A stretch of DNA of 64,000 nucleotides from Cokeromyces recurvatus. Its lineage: Eukaryota; Mucoromycota; Mucoromycetes; Mucorales; Mucoraceae. A model generated the notes under the pieces. The model was given only the letters and a program-made list of their open reading frames with translations, was not told the DNA's origin and did no database searches. Positions within the stretch are counted from its first letter, which is position 1, and the number at the start of each line of letters is the position of its first letter. The translations under genes and the position numbers were made by a program. The stretch covers positions 992,001 through 1,056,000 of the forward strand of contig NW_026251389.1 in the NCBI RefSeq assembly GCF_025118155.1. The letters are read 5' to 3'. Below, in pieces: positions 1-11,564 of the stretch.

Positions 1-283
1 GCTTGTATAAATGTACAAGCATGCGTTTACACTTTAAATTTGGTGCATGATAATTATTTTTATTAATTATCATTACAGGTATATCATACACTTCAAAATA
101 GTCGTTGGATGTATGTTCATGCAGCAAGGAACTTCTTGCTACCATTTTTATACCAAGCCACTATAGTATCCTCTAAAAAAGGAAATAGTGACTATTTTTC
201 GAGCTTCCCCTTTATGTCAAAAAAAAATCAATATGTGAGTGTACGTTTTTCTTTTTCTTTTTCTTTTTTTTATTCCTTTAAAG
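1..283. other. Intergenic / 5' flank of RCL1
   Basis: No convincing gene. Two perfect short inverted repeats are visible: a 7-bp stem with a 6-nt loop at 1-20 (gcttgta...tacaagc) and a 9-bp stem around 48-72 (tgataatta...taattatca), which contains GATAA/TTATC. A pyrimidine-rich stretch (about 241-277) ends in AAAG directly before the RCL1 ATG, so a 5'-UTR intron acceptor next to the start codon is possible but unproven. Confidence 0.5.
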
Positions 284-743
284 ATGAGTAAACTTTTAAA
301 ATTTGAAGGCTATAATTATTTAAGACAAAGACTTATTCTTGCCACATTAAGTGGTAAGCCTGTACGCATTGAAAAGATCAGATCCGATGATGAAAATCCC
401 GGTCTACGAGGTACATATTATGATTCTTTATTTATACGCATACATATTTATAATATTATTTGACCTTGAATCGTAGAATTCGAAATGAAATTTCTTAGAT
501 TATTAGAAAAAGTAACCAATGGATCTGTTATTGAAATTAGTTATACAGGTACATCTCTCTTATATAGACCTGGCGCTATCGAAGGTGGACGTATTCAACA
601 TGATTGTGGTACTGATAGAAGTATTAGTTATTATTTGGAACCAATGATAGCACTTGCACCATTCTCTAAGAAGCCATTTGTATTAACGTTGGAAGGTATC
701 ACAACAGATCATATCGATCCTTCAGTAAAGTATAATTTTATTT

Positions 744-779
<36 letters not shown>

Positions 780-1635
780 AAGTATTTATTTTTTTTCTTA
801 AAAAAAATTATAGGTGGATCTTATACGTACAGTTTTATTACCTCAATTGAAAAGATATGGTGTAGATCAGAATTTAGAACTTAAGATTACAAAGAGAGGA
901 GCACCTCCTTTGGGTGGAGGAGAAGTTATATTTTCATGTATTCCTATTCGACAATTAAAACCAGTTCAATTTGTGGATGAGGGACGTATCAAGCGTATTC
1001 GTGGTATTGCCTATTGTACTCGTGTTTCTCCTCAAACTGCAAATCGTTTGGTTGAGTCTGCTCGTTCATTATTAAATAGATACATTCCTGATATTTATAT
1101 TTATACTGATGTTTATAAAGGAGCTGAAAGTGGCAAGTAAGTAAAGAAGAGTGAGAGATGAGAGAGAAAGGAAGCCAACTAACTTATATAATAGATCACC
1201 TGGGTTTGCATTATCTCTAGTAGCAGAATCAAATACAGATGTTTTATTGTCTGCAGAAAAAGCAGCAGAACCAGGTCAAACACCCGAAGATGTGGGCATT
1301 ATGGCATCTAAATTATTATTAAATGAAATTCGCAAAGGTGGTTGTGTGGACACTACAAGTCAATGGTTAAATTTATTAATGATGATTTTGGCTCCTGAAG
1401 ATGTTAGTAAAATTAGAATTGGTGAACTTTCTGCGTTTACGTAAGTTGATATATATACAAGTGGTTTTTATAATAAAGCTAATTTGATATTTGTATTATT
1501 AGTATTCAATATTTACGTGATATTAAGTCATTCTTTGGTGTATCTTTCAAAATACAGCCTGATGAGTCAAATGATACAATTCTTATGACTTGCTTAGGTA
1601 TTGGTTATGTAAATCACAATAAAAAGACAACATAG
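284..1635 (+). CDS. RCL1: RNA 3'-terminal phosphate cyclase-like protein (18S rRNA processing)
   Basis: Five exons: 284-410, 477-724, 814-1136, 1195-1440 and 1503-1635, giving 358 aa. This matches the usual length of Rcl1, the nucleolar U3/SSU-processome factor that works with Bms1 in pre-18S rRNA cleavage. Every junction keeps frame. Family features run the whole length: an N-terminal LLKFEGYNYLRQR block, a NPGLR motif split by intron 1, GGRIQHDCG, RGAPPLGGGEV, IKRIRGIAYCTRVSP, an IPDIYIYTD block, SPGFALSLVAES and RKGGCVDTT. The ending (GIGYVNHNKKTT) is a little longer than in relatives. The cyclase-like paralogue lacks cyclase activity in well-studied species, and GGCVD sits where the true cyclases carry their catalytic His region. 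The start is the first ATG in frame with the conserved N-terminus. Intron 2 carries an A31 tract (746-776). Very secure assignment. Confidence 0.96.
746..776. repeat. Poly(A) tract inside RCL1 intron 2
   Basis: 31 consecutive A on the coding strand, inside the 89-nt intron 725-813. It leaves only a short spacing to the acceptor TATAG. Confidence 0.9.
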
Positions 1636-1681
1636 ATAGCATTTTGTACAAATAAAACCTATAATATATATACACACACAT

Positions 1682-1714
<33 letters not shown>

Positions 1715-3086
1715 CAAAGAATTTTATTTATTACAGTTCCATGAAACATGTGATAATAAAATTGAATACTTGTATGGACTCTATTTATTTTAAAAGAATG
1801 AATGAACGATAATAGTGGAAGCTAACAATAAGATTAAAGTAAAAAAAGCTTATTTAGAATTCAAACTAAAAGTAGGTCATATTAATGAGAATTTCTTTAA
1901 ATATTCAACAAACTTCTTTAAGCTATAACAAAAAAAAATGAGAATTAAAAAAGGGAGAGGGTTCATTAAGCTTTATTTTTTATATACGAATACAACAATT
2001 GCTTTAATCATTCAAAATTTACATTTTATATATATTTCAAGTTTGTCAATTCTCCTTTTGTTAATTATAAAGGAGTCTTCTTCTTTTTTTTTTTTACCAT
2101 TGAAATATACCAACTATTAGAATCACAAACAGTCAGAATGACCTTAGCATTTGAATCTTTTGCATAGTTCTTTATAAAATAAAGCTACAAGTCAATCAAT
2201 AGAAGCATTGTGGTCTTTGTATAGCTTATCCCAATCTGCCTTATCTCTGTCGAGATAGGTTTGATAGAAATTACCTGGTTCTCGTAATGTATCTTACCCG
2301 AAGGATTTTATGACATATGTCTTATAACGATATATATATATGTATATGTATAAGCAAGATTGCTATTAATAATCAAATTTAAATGCTAACAAGATCACTA
2401 TCGTTATAAATGCAAAAAGTATTTTGTTTCCTAGCTTTGCCTATAGATCCTCTTTTATCTCAATTGTTATGGTATAACACTATCATCAACTGATTTAGTT
2501 TAAAAAGAAACACATCCTTTTCAACCAGGAATAAAAAAATTAAATCCTATCATCAGCATTAAAAAAGTCTCTCATAAGTCTGAATGACTAACTCATTGAA
2601 GATGATGTATATCATTAAAACTTATTCTATATTCAAACTATATTATTTGAATGAGTATATTAAATATATCCTCTAGTCATCTAGTGGTCATTTAACATAC
2701 TATCCAAAGCGTTCTATATAAGCAATGAGAAAGCAATATTCCTCTACCCACCATCTACAAGGAGGGGAGGGGGCATTGCCAGCCTCAAATATCTGAAATG
2801 TGTTGAAGATTCTTTCAAGTTAAAGCATATCAAGTATGGGCTGCGTTCCTATTCTTGGTATAATTTATTTTGCATGTTATCCTCCACAAACCTAATTCTA
2901 TATCCCACTATAATACTTTGTTTTTATTCATGTCTCTTTTCCCACTTTCTGACTGTATCATAGCTCTACTCTATAATACCTTTTGCTTCTTAAAATTGAT
3001 TACAAATAGTACTATTTTTGTTCTTTAAAATTAAATTTATTACAAATAATAATAATTATTATTATTATTTTTATTTTATTTTTTTA
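1636..3086. other. Intergenic region between convergent RCL1 and CLASP-like gene
   Basis: About 1.45 kb between two 3' ends. It contains a (CA)n(TA)n microsatellite at about 1672-1713, a G-run (ggaggggaggggg) near 2761, and an AT-only low-complexity block at 3040-3110. Short ORFs here (for example 1938-2120) are low-complexity and unsupported. I see no tRNA or other RNA signature. Confidence 0.5.
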
Positions 3087-4571
3087 TTATTTTTTATTTT
3101 TATTTTTTAAAGGAGAGGATTCATAGAGCTTATTCTTGCCCTTTTCTATCCTTCCTTTTTTCACTGTACGACTTGCAGGCATCTTCTTGCTGCATTGTAC
3201 TAACTTGTTCTTGTACTGTAACAATTTTGCTTCCAGCAACGAACGAGATTCATAGCCAGGCCACGATCCTCGTCGGATGGGCACTATTGGGCTTGCAAAG
3301 GACTCACTTGAGGAAGATGGGCTCTTGGGTGAGTCTTCCTTTTCAATTGCTACTTTTGAAGAACAAGGTTTATTTGTATGACGGGTATAAGGTTTGTTAT
3401 TGTTCTTTGACATTTTTCTTTCTTCTTTCTTTGTACGACAGACCGTCAATTTCCTGCCGTGCTGTACAACATTTTTATTTTCAGCCTTGTTCTCTTTGGA
3501 CAAATGGTCATCTACTTTGTAGGATGACTCATTTGGGGCTTGCTTCAATTTTAAAAGAGAAGACGTTGTATTTTCATACAATCTTGAAGTAGAGAACCTA
3601 GGAGCTGTTGTTGTTGTTGTTCTTGTTCTTGTTCTTGTAGCTCCATTGGATGCTACTGTGACGTTAGAATCAGACTCATTCTCTGAACAAGAGGCTATCA
3701 TATGAGTTATATGTAAATTTTTAGCTTGATTATAGTCAACAGTTTTGATAAAAGATTTTAAAATATCTTCAGAGACTTTTTCAGAATAGGATTGAAAAAA
3801 GAAACGAGCGGAAGATCTCACGCTTTGATCAGCATCCAAGGAGGAAACACGAATGGCATTTTCAACCACTGAATGAAACTTGATGACTTGGCTAGCATCA
3901 TTCGAGTTCACAAGGGTAACAAGGCATTCAATAATACCACGACGAAGGATCGTATTATTTTTGTGCTTGACTTTATTAGTCAAGATTTCACAAAAGAAGG
4001 GGAGTAACCGTGGTAACTTTGCATGCTCAATCACACGCTTATAGGATTGAAGCATTTTTGTAGTATGGATTTTATTGTTACGACCCAGTTCTTTTATAAC
4101 CGTATTGACAAATAAATCATTAAGTTTAATGAATTCAGTACCTAAGGCAACTGCTGTTTCTGCCAATACATCTGATGCGGATGCAGCAATAGCATTTCTT
4201 GAAGAGCCAAGCTATTCAAAAAAAAAAAAAAAAAAATTAATAAAGGAGGAGGTTTTTTTTTTCATGTGATAGGATACTTACACATTTACAAATAGGGTCT
4301 TTGAGGATTTTGATTGATTCTACAAAGCTAGAAAATCTAGCAACCCCCTTGACTGAAATCCAACCGGCAAGTTTTTGTAACCAGTTATCAAACCCATTAC
4401 AGGTGTCTTCGTTTTCTTGCTGGTTCAAGAAGAATTTCAAATATTTAATTTTTTTGTTAAAAGTATTTTCAGTCTTTATCTACATTGTTATCAAGAAAGA
4501 CGTGAGAAAAAAGAAACTATTATTTGACGCGTAATCAAAATAAATACACTTACTTCTTCCAAGTAAATCAT
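3087..4571 (-). CDS. CLASP-family microtubule-binding protein with a single TOG domain
   Basis: Three exons (4571-4554, 4479-4282, 4211-3087), predicted 446 aa. Residues ~35-235 form an alpha-solenoid of the CLASP_N/TOG type: a leading DNWLQKLAGWISVKG, a RFSSFVESIKILKDPICK helix pair, the SDVLAETAVALGTEF block, then NTILRRGIIECLVTLV and SSLDADQSVRSSARFFF, where DADQSVR fits the typical TOG intra-repeat loop. CLASPs bind tubulin and promote microtubule rescue and spindle integrity. The C-terminal half is Ser/Lys-rich and basic, with SWPGYESRSLLEAKLLQYK near residue 390, and could bind the microtubule lattice. Canonical CLASP/Stu1 proteins exceed 1,000 aa with several TOGs, so this is a short form. 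The first exon codes only MIYLEE; it was chosen because an in-frame stop lies just upstream of exon 2 and a good GTAAGT donor follows. Start moderately sure, domain sure. Confidence 0.82.
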
Positions 4572-7149
4572 TTTTTTAAGAAAATATATAGATAAAGTTA
4601 ATAATATAAAACGCTTTTTTATTTTTATTTTTCAAGTAAAGGTAAATAGCTCTTGAAATAAGTAAAGAATAATAAAAAGGTTAGAAAGAAAGAAAAAAGA
4701 AAAAGAAAAGGCACCCATATTTTATATCCTAAAAATAAATTAAAGCAGTTGTATGAGAAAAAAAAAAGGATGTATTCATTAACTAATCTCTTGTATAACA
4801 TTGTTTGTTTATTTAAGCTATAAAAGTTGATGCATATTTTGTTATACCTAAACGAACGATTGTTTGTTCCAAAATGATTATTATTTAAACAAGCACAACT
4901 GTATCATAGAATTTATGAAAAGATACAGGGATAATAGGCTTCAATCGTAAATAATTATGAAAGAAAGACATATCTCCTCTAATGACTATACGTTAAGGCA
5001 CTTTTATTTAGGAAGAAGAAGATCGGTTTATGTGTACAAATAGGAGCCTATATATGATGTATTCATTAATAATTACATACTATAAAGAGTATTATGTTAT
5101 TTATGAAACGATAATATTAGTCGTACAACACTAATGAAACATATAAAAAATAAAATAAGGAGAGAAAAGGGAAAGGAGAAGGGAAAGGGAATAAGGGAGA
5201 GGGGAAATGGTTTAGGTTTGACGTCTATAACCAATTATTTTCACAAGCAACAAATTTAAACTTATGCATATTCTATCTTGTACTACTTTTCCTAATCTTT
5301 TTCATCTTCTTTCCTCCTTTTCCTAAAAGACTTCCGTAGTCTAGCCTTTTTACTTTTTCATTATTCAATTACACAGTTTTAGGAATGTGAATATTGCAGT
5401 TTTATATTTACTATAGAAGTGTACACGTTATCTTTTGGGCAGCTAATGATAGAACAATAACAGTATCAAAACAAATTTATGCTTTGAAAACGAATAGCCG
5501 TAGTACATATTGCGAATTTATTTTCTTTGCTCCAAAAGAAAAAAAAAATTACTTGGCGATGTATTGCTAGTAATTATCTAAAGATCATTAATTCCAAGTA
5601 ATAAACATCTTTATGATACAATTATAAAGGACAAACAGATTTAATATTCTTTGATCGTTACAGATATAAAATAACTTATTGATTGAACAGAAGATAGATG
5701 TGTCCTTAGACTGTAGTATTTCATAAAAATCATAAATTGTATGATTTCCTTACGACTTTTTTTTTAATTGACAAGATAAAGAAAATATGAAAACAAAAGA
5801 CTAGTCTACACAGTTTATTAAAGAATTAATAATATAAAAAATAAAAATATGGAAAATGGAGAGTTATTTATGTGGTTTTTACAAGGCAAGTAAAGACTGG
5901 CGTAATAAAAAGAATTATGTAAAAATTATTTTGTTTGAATCATTCTGATATTTTCTTTCTGGGCTGTCGCTGATACTAAAGATATAACAAATTATTATTT
6001 CTGAAATAAGCAGCGCGTTCATATTAATTCACAGTGAATATTCCCGCTATAACAATACATGCTACTATTATCATTATCATCCACTAAGATGTTATTACAT
6101 AACAATATTCAACATTATAGATGTATGTGTAATATGTATAACTTATGTAAGTGATTATGTAATTGAGTATAACAGTCATAATCCTATTGAATTCTTATTA
6201 TTACATAATATTATTATTTTTTTTAATGCTCAAATACTCTAATAATGACCGTTATTAAAACTGAATATTGTATAATGAACATCATGCTGTAAAGTACAAT
6301 ATACTGGTCTTATTTGAATAACATCTTTATTATGTAATAAACAATGGTTTATTTCTATTAACTTAGTTATAAAGACGACTACAATCATAACAGTAACTCT
6401 TACAAACAAAAGCAAAATATCTGCGTTAAAATGACCAAATATTGATTATTAGCAAAAGAAAAGAAAAATCAATAAAGACAGTTTTATCCTTTATTCATAT
6501 AAAATAGATAATTGACAAATTACAGGAATAATTTGGTAGACACACTATTTCTCCCTGTAATTATAGGAAATAATACATCATTATTGTTTATAAAGCATGT
6601 CATGGAATTTTGTTTTATTTCCCGAACGTGCAGAAGATCATAGTTATATGAGTTGAGCTGAAAAAAAAAAGAAAAAAAAAAGATTGGCTCAGTATAGATA
6701 AATTATTTTATTATGTAAAATGAGTATACTTAATGATGATATAAAGTATTTTTTAATCACTTACCAAGCCTATTGCTTTATTTCTTTTAAATTAGGAAAG
6801 AAATTTCTATGGATTTGGTTTATTTTTATTTGAATAAAGCCTATTTTAAAAAAATTCTTGTTTTCGTTTGGACGCGTTTTTTTTTCCTTTTTATCCTTAA
6901 AGTAATAATATGTTATTTTATATACAAACATGAATTGAATTAGTGGAGCATTTACAGTTACTGCTTTCATGTATGTTTCTCAATTTAATCTCAGTCTCTA
7001 CCAAAAAAAAAAAAAAAAAAAATTAAGTTACTCTATAGATTCATTCTATCGTCATTTTCATATAAACATTCTTTCTTTTTAAGTGTACATTTTCCTTTTT
7101 TTTTCTTCTTCTTTACTTGCATTTTTTTTTTGTTGTTATTTCTTTTAGA
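4572..7149. other. Long AT-rich intergenic region (divergent promoters)
   Basis: About 2.6 kb between divergent genes, so it holds both promoters. It is AT-rich, with a purine-rich stretch (aggagagaaaagggaaaggag...) at ~5157-5210. I could not recognise any gene, RNA or element. The 66-aa minus-strand ORF at 6770-6970 is Lys/Asn/Phe-rich and judged spurious. A TTTCTTTTAG ending one base before the MFSD10-like ATG could be a 5'-UTR intron acceptor. Confidence 0.4.
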
Positions 7150-8151
7150 ATGAGAGAAGTTAATGCAATTGACCAGAAGCGTATAGTTAATATTGTCTTT
7201 AAGGCATTACTGATTGACTTGTTTTCATTCACAATCATTCTTCCACTTTTCCCAAGATTATTAAACTACTATCAGTTTGAAGAGGGAAGTCAAAAGGTAA
7301 GATATATTTACTCATTTTGATATGATTTTAATGTGACTAATTTTTACTTTTATACAATTAGGAAAATATGTTGGGTTATTTCCTTCAAATCCTGGAACAG
7401 TTTAAACATCTTATTGTTACCAATAAGCGTTCTTCAACAGACAATTATGCAGATAAATGGGATACAGTTTTGTTAGGTGGATTGGTTGGATCTTTATTTT
7501 CTTTATTACAATTCTTCATTTCTCCCATTATTGGACGTGCTAGTGATCGTTTAGGTCGTAGAAAGGTTTTATTATATACGATGGTAAAGTAGAAGGTGCA
7601 CTTATTAAGTCGAAAGGGAAAAGAGAAGAGAACTTGTTTTGTATGATATTAACATATTCTTCATAGGTAGGTAATATTTTATCTACTTTAATATGGTTGT
7701 TTGCTCGTTCTTTTACCTTATTTTTGTTGGCTCGTATCATTGCTGGTTTAAGTGAAGGTAACGTTCAGTTAAGTATTGCTATTATTTCTGATGTGACTAC
7801 ACCTGAGAATAGATCAAAGAATTTGGTAATTTTGTATATATATATATAACTATTTATATATCTTAACATATTTATCTAATATGATTTATCATTATCATTT
7901 AGGCATTAGTGGGTATTGCATTTGCCATTGCCTTTACTGTGGGTCCTGCTATTGGTGCTTGGTTTGCCTCTATCGATTTGAGTGTCAACTGGCCTTTCTT
8001 GGTTAAATTTGGTATCTATCCTTATTCTATGGCTGCCTTTGTTGGTCTTGTTCTTTTAATCATTGAAACATATTACATCAAAAAGAATTTACCTGAAACT
8101 ATATACTATCGTAGAGAGATAAATAAGAAGCAACAACAACAAGATGCTTCA

Positions 8152-8183
<32 letters not shown>

Positions 8184-8847
8184 GACATCCAAATCTATTC
8201 AACATCGTTTACACAATTTAAAAAGTCTTAAACAACTCATGTGTCTATTTTCTTTCTTATTTTCGGGTATGGAATTTACATTGGTCTTCTTGACATTTGA
8301 TGTACTTGATTATAGTCATATGCAGCAAGGCAAGTTATTAGGTTATATGGGTATTGTATCAGCACTTATTCAAGGAGGTTATGTTCGTCGACGTGTTGAA
8401 AAATTAGGTGAAAAATCAATTATTATTCAAGGTATGGCAAGCTGTACTTTTGGACTTTATTGTCTAGCACATACTGTAATGGCGAGCCATCCAACCTTTT
8501 GGCTCTATTTGGGTGTCACCTTATTAGCATTTACATCAGGTACAGTTGTAAATTGTTTGACAAGTTTAGCTAGTCTTCAATGTCATGAGGATGAAACGCG
8601 TGAAGATATACTTTCAAAGGGTCGCGCATTAGGCGAATTCCGTAGTTATGGACAATTGGGTCGTAGTTTGGGTCCTATCTTTGCTTGTACTCTCTATTGG
8701 ATTTTTGGACCCGGTCTTTGTTATGCATCAGGAGCTATATTTATGCTCTGCACAACTTGGATTACTATTTTGCATGCACCTACTGCTGGAAAGCAAAATA
8801 GAAATACACCAGCATCTACTATCAAAAGATCCGAGAAGGCTGAATAA
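7150..8847 (+). CDS. Major facilitator superfamily transporter, MFSD10/TETRAN-like
   Basis: Four exons (7150-7296, 7362-7583, 7667-7825, 7903-8847), 490 aa. The N-terminus (ALLIDLFSFTIILPLFPRLL) with the following WDTVLLGGLVGSLFSLLQF and the MFS loop signature GRASDRLGRRKVLL align well with animal MFSD10, an organic-anion-type MFS carrier. The same holds for ARIIAGLSEGNVQLSIAIISD and GIAFAIAFTVGPAIGA. About 12 transmembrane helices are expected, with a cytosolic loop near residues 250-285 carrying a run of Thr from an ACT microsatellite (about 8150-8182). The C-terminal half has GQLGRSLGPIFACTLYW. The substrate cannot be read from sequence. The first ATG directly follows a TTTTAG, so the transcript may have an untranslated first exon. 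The upstream neighbour is divergent, and SHO1 lies downstream on the other strand. Confidence 0.9.
8150..8182 (+). repeat. ACT trinucleotide microsatellite coding poly-Thr
   Basis: In-frame run of ACT/ACG codons in exon 4 of the MFSD10-like gene, giving an uninterrupted stretch of about 12 threonines in the central cytoplasmic loop. Confidence 0.9.
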
Positions 8848-9006
8848 TTAATTTTTTTTTTTCTGCTTAATACATGTTTATATTTTTTTTTTTCTTAAAA
8901 TAAACGCTGGTATAATAGATAGCAAAATAATTTGTTTCAGCATAAATTTATCTAAAAAAAGTCTAGTATTTTATTTTTGTTTAATAATTTCATCATTAAA
9001 CAGATA

Positions 9007-9043
<37 letters not shown>

Positions 9044-9183
9044 GCCCTTGTGAATAACCAAAAAGACAAAGAAGAAACATTTACAATATGTATATGTATT
9101 ATAAATATATGTTTTATTTAAATTTGTGTGTATGAGCATATTAAAACTAAAATGACACATTAAAATAAGCCTTCTTTTGTGAT
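8848..9183. other. Short convergent intergenic spacer
   Basis: Contains the 3' UTRs of the MFSD10-like gene and SHO1, an AATAAA-like stretch near 8898 and a ~28-nt poly(T) run at about 9012-9039. Nothing else seen. Confidence 0.5.
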
Positions 9184-10264
9184 TTATTTAATACTTACAT
9201 AATTACTGGGAACAATTCCTATTGTTCCATCTTGCTTACGAGCATGCCACCAATTACCACGTTTATCCAAAATATCAAGTACTTCATCTTTCTTGAATGA
9301 AATTTCATTTGGATCGTCTGTATTTGCTTGATCTTTATATTATATGCGATTAAATTAGTTATGTATATGTATGTTTAGTAAGATGAGGGGAGGAAAGGAA
9401 TCACTTACAGTCATGCAATGCTGTAGCTTTTTCTACATTTTGATTTTTATTAGCACCGCCATCAGCATGAGAAGAAGCTAGATCACTTTCTTCATCCCTT
9501 TGGTAAGGTAGAGGAGCATCTCTTCTCTTATTGTAGTGATTCGTTGTTGTATCGTCTCTATCTGTTCTTTGTGACATAGAAGGTCGAATCGAATTATGGT
9601 AGCCACCAAATCGAGAACCATGATGGTTACCATAATCATGATTACCTCCAAATCCACCACTTCCTTGACGAATATCACCACTGCTTAACCATGTACCACC
9701 AGGTGCAGATAATTCAAATGCCCAAATAAACTAAAATAAATCAAATCAATTATAAATATAATAGAGTATACATATGTTGTTTTTACTTACTTCAACAATA
9801 GTTAAAATCACAGCACCAGCAGCAGCAGCTCTTGCACCTTGATTATCATTATGATTTAATGTCCATTGACAAAGCCAAGTCAAATAAGCAAGACTTAATG
9901 CCATAAAGAGATAAACCTAAGTTATAAATATATATAAATCAGTCATCATTAAATCTTATATGTATATATTCTCATTTACCGTGTTATGCCAATGCTCGAA
10001 AAGGCCAGTACCGAGAAATACCATCACCATAACTACAAACGCAAGTTCAAAAATAATTATCCACCAAACTACACCATGAAATCCTGCAACACAACCACCA
10101 ATAAATAGAATTAACCAACCAGCCTAAAATAAAATAAAGGGTTCTATGAACACAAGCTGTCAAAAAAAAAAAAAAAAAAGTCAGTTAGTCAGCCAACTTA
10201 CACAAGCTAAGGCTGATGTGATTGCAATCAAAGGACTAGTTAAACTATGATTATATTCTCCCAT
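9184..10264 (-). CDS. SHO1: Sho1-type osmosensor: four TM helices plus C-terminal SH3 domain
   Basis: Five exons (10264-10202, 10123-9980, 9916-9791, 9730-9409, 9332-9184), 267 aa. Four closely spaced hydrophobic helices occupy residues ~9-117 (LILFIGG..., VVWWIIIFELAFVVMVMVF, VYLFMALSLAYLTWL, AAAGAVILTIVEFIWAF). A Gly/Arg/Ser-rich cytosolic linker follows (~118-210), then one SH3 domain (~213-267) with the hallmarks ALHDY, NWWHARKQDG and GIVPSNY. This is the Sho1 layout: a plasma-membrane scaffold that recruits the MAPKK Pbs2 through its SH3 domain in the HOG osmostress pathway. Length is slightly below that of yeast Sho1 (367 aa), mostly from a shorter linker. The last codons (VSIK) read through a GTAAGT just after PSNY. 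I kept the read-through because it gives a normal SH3 end, but a further tiny exon is possible. Confidence 0.93.
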
Positions 10265-10340
10265 GTTTAAAGATAAAAGAAAACAAGATAAAATGAAATA
10301 AAAGAAAAAGATCACCAAATAATACTTTATATTATCTCTC

Positions 10341-10378
<38 letters not shown>

Positions 10379-10585
10379 TTTTATATTATAACTGGGGAAA
10401 AGTGAAAAAAAAAATCAGAAACAGCTTTTACATCATTATTTGACAAAAGAGATAAATCTCTATTATATGTCGTTTCAAATGTTATATAGATTTATTCATG
10501 TGAGTAGAGTTAAATATTAAACAATACGTAATACATATAAAATCATTATATGATAGACGTGTGTGTAGTCATCCTTAATCACATT

Positions 10586-11074
10586 TTAACGATACTAAGG
10601 AAAAAATAAATTTAGTATATACTACTCTTTATTTTTTGTTTTTTATTTTATTTTATTTTATTTATTTACCTTGTGGAAACCAATATCATTGGCATATTCA
10701 CGGAAACATTGACGACAGATGTTCAAGTTGTACTTGCGAATCAAACCAGCACGATGAGCACAAACACGACTATATAATAAAATAAAATAAAAATTATATA
10801 AATATTACTGTTTCATTATTACAAAACAAAAAAAAAAGGAGGAGAAAAAGGAAGAGAAGAAAGAAAAAGGTTAAACCCGAAATTTCATCAAGATTAAACA
10901 CATAAAAAACAACATGAAATAGTTGTTCATTAAGTCTTAATTTTTAGAAAATAAAATCAACTTTATCTCATCGACCCTCCTCCATCTCTTCCACTTTTAC
11001 TTGATACATTACCATTGACGAGAGCCCTTACCATAGGACTTGGGATGAGAGTTCCAAACGTTAGCGTGAACCAT
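10586..11074 (-). CDS. RPS29: 40S ribosomal protein uS14 (S29)
   Basis: Three exons: 11074-11013, 10769-10670 and a terminal exon of only 9 nt at 10594-10586 (Tyr-Arg-stop). The 56-aa product is exactly the length of yeast S29. It has the zinc-binding pattern C21-x2-C24 ... C39-x2-C42 (CRVC...CRQC), the [17 protein letters not shown] core, and ends IGFHKYR, which agrees with fungal S29 tails. Without the last intron the reading frame would end HKVNK-stop, a poorer match, so the micro-exon model is preferred. The donor GTAAAT and acceptor CCTTAG are both good. A likely 5'-UTR intron lies at 11185-11093, with acceptor 18 nt upstream of the ATG. uS14 binds the 3' major domain of 18S rRNA in the small-subunit head. 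Confidence 0.94.
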
Positions 11075-11092
11075 ATTGATATTTAATTTCTT

Positions 11093-11185
11093 CTAAAAAA
11101 AAACAAGAAAGAGAAAGAAATAACAAAAAAAAATTATTGATGCCCGACTATACTGACTTCCTTGTAGCGGATAACTCTTCCTTAC
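11093..11185 (-). other. Probable 5'-UTR intron of RPS29
   Basis: On the minus strand CCAAG|GTAAGG is followed by a pyrimidine-rich tract and TTTTTTTTTAG|AAG, ending 18 nt before the ATG. It is a good consensus intron of 93 nt, and leader introns are common in ribosomal-protein genes. Transcript evidence is lacking. Confidence 0.6.
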
Positions 11186-11532
11186 CTTGGATATTTTGCA
11201 GAGGAAAAATTTTTTATTTTTTTTCTTATTTTATTTTTTTTTTTTTTTTGTTATTTTTTTTATACAATTCTGACTAAGCCACACGAAGAGTGTATGTAGT
11301 TATTATATATAAAATTAAGTAGTAAGAGATCAAAAAAAAAAGAACATACGAGTAACAATTAATAAAGGTAAACATAGTTTTAGAATGCATCCTCTAGCAG
11401 TTAAACAAGTATATTTATCTTTTGAGAATATAAACTTTAAGTCTGCATGCATATTCCCCTCCCTCCCTAAAAGAAATAATAAGATTATATGATGTTTGTG
11501 CAGCAATAAGCTTTGTAAAAGCATGTGAATCA

Positions 11533-11564
<32 letters not shown>

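Noticed and set aside
3173..3592. 139-aa plus-strand ORF antisense to the CLASP-like gene
   Set aside because: It is the complement of the coding sequence of the tail exon, with no family features; the minus strand carries the conserved TOG domain and consistent splicing.
10770..11012. Possible C/D-box snoRNA in RPS29 intron 1 (TTGATGA-like box)
   Set aside because: The intron is long enough, but I could not find a matching CTGA D box or terminal stem at the right distance.
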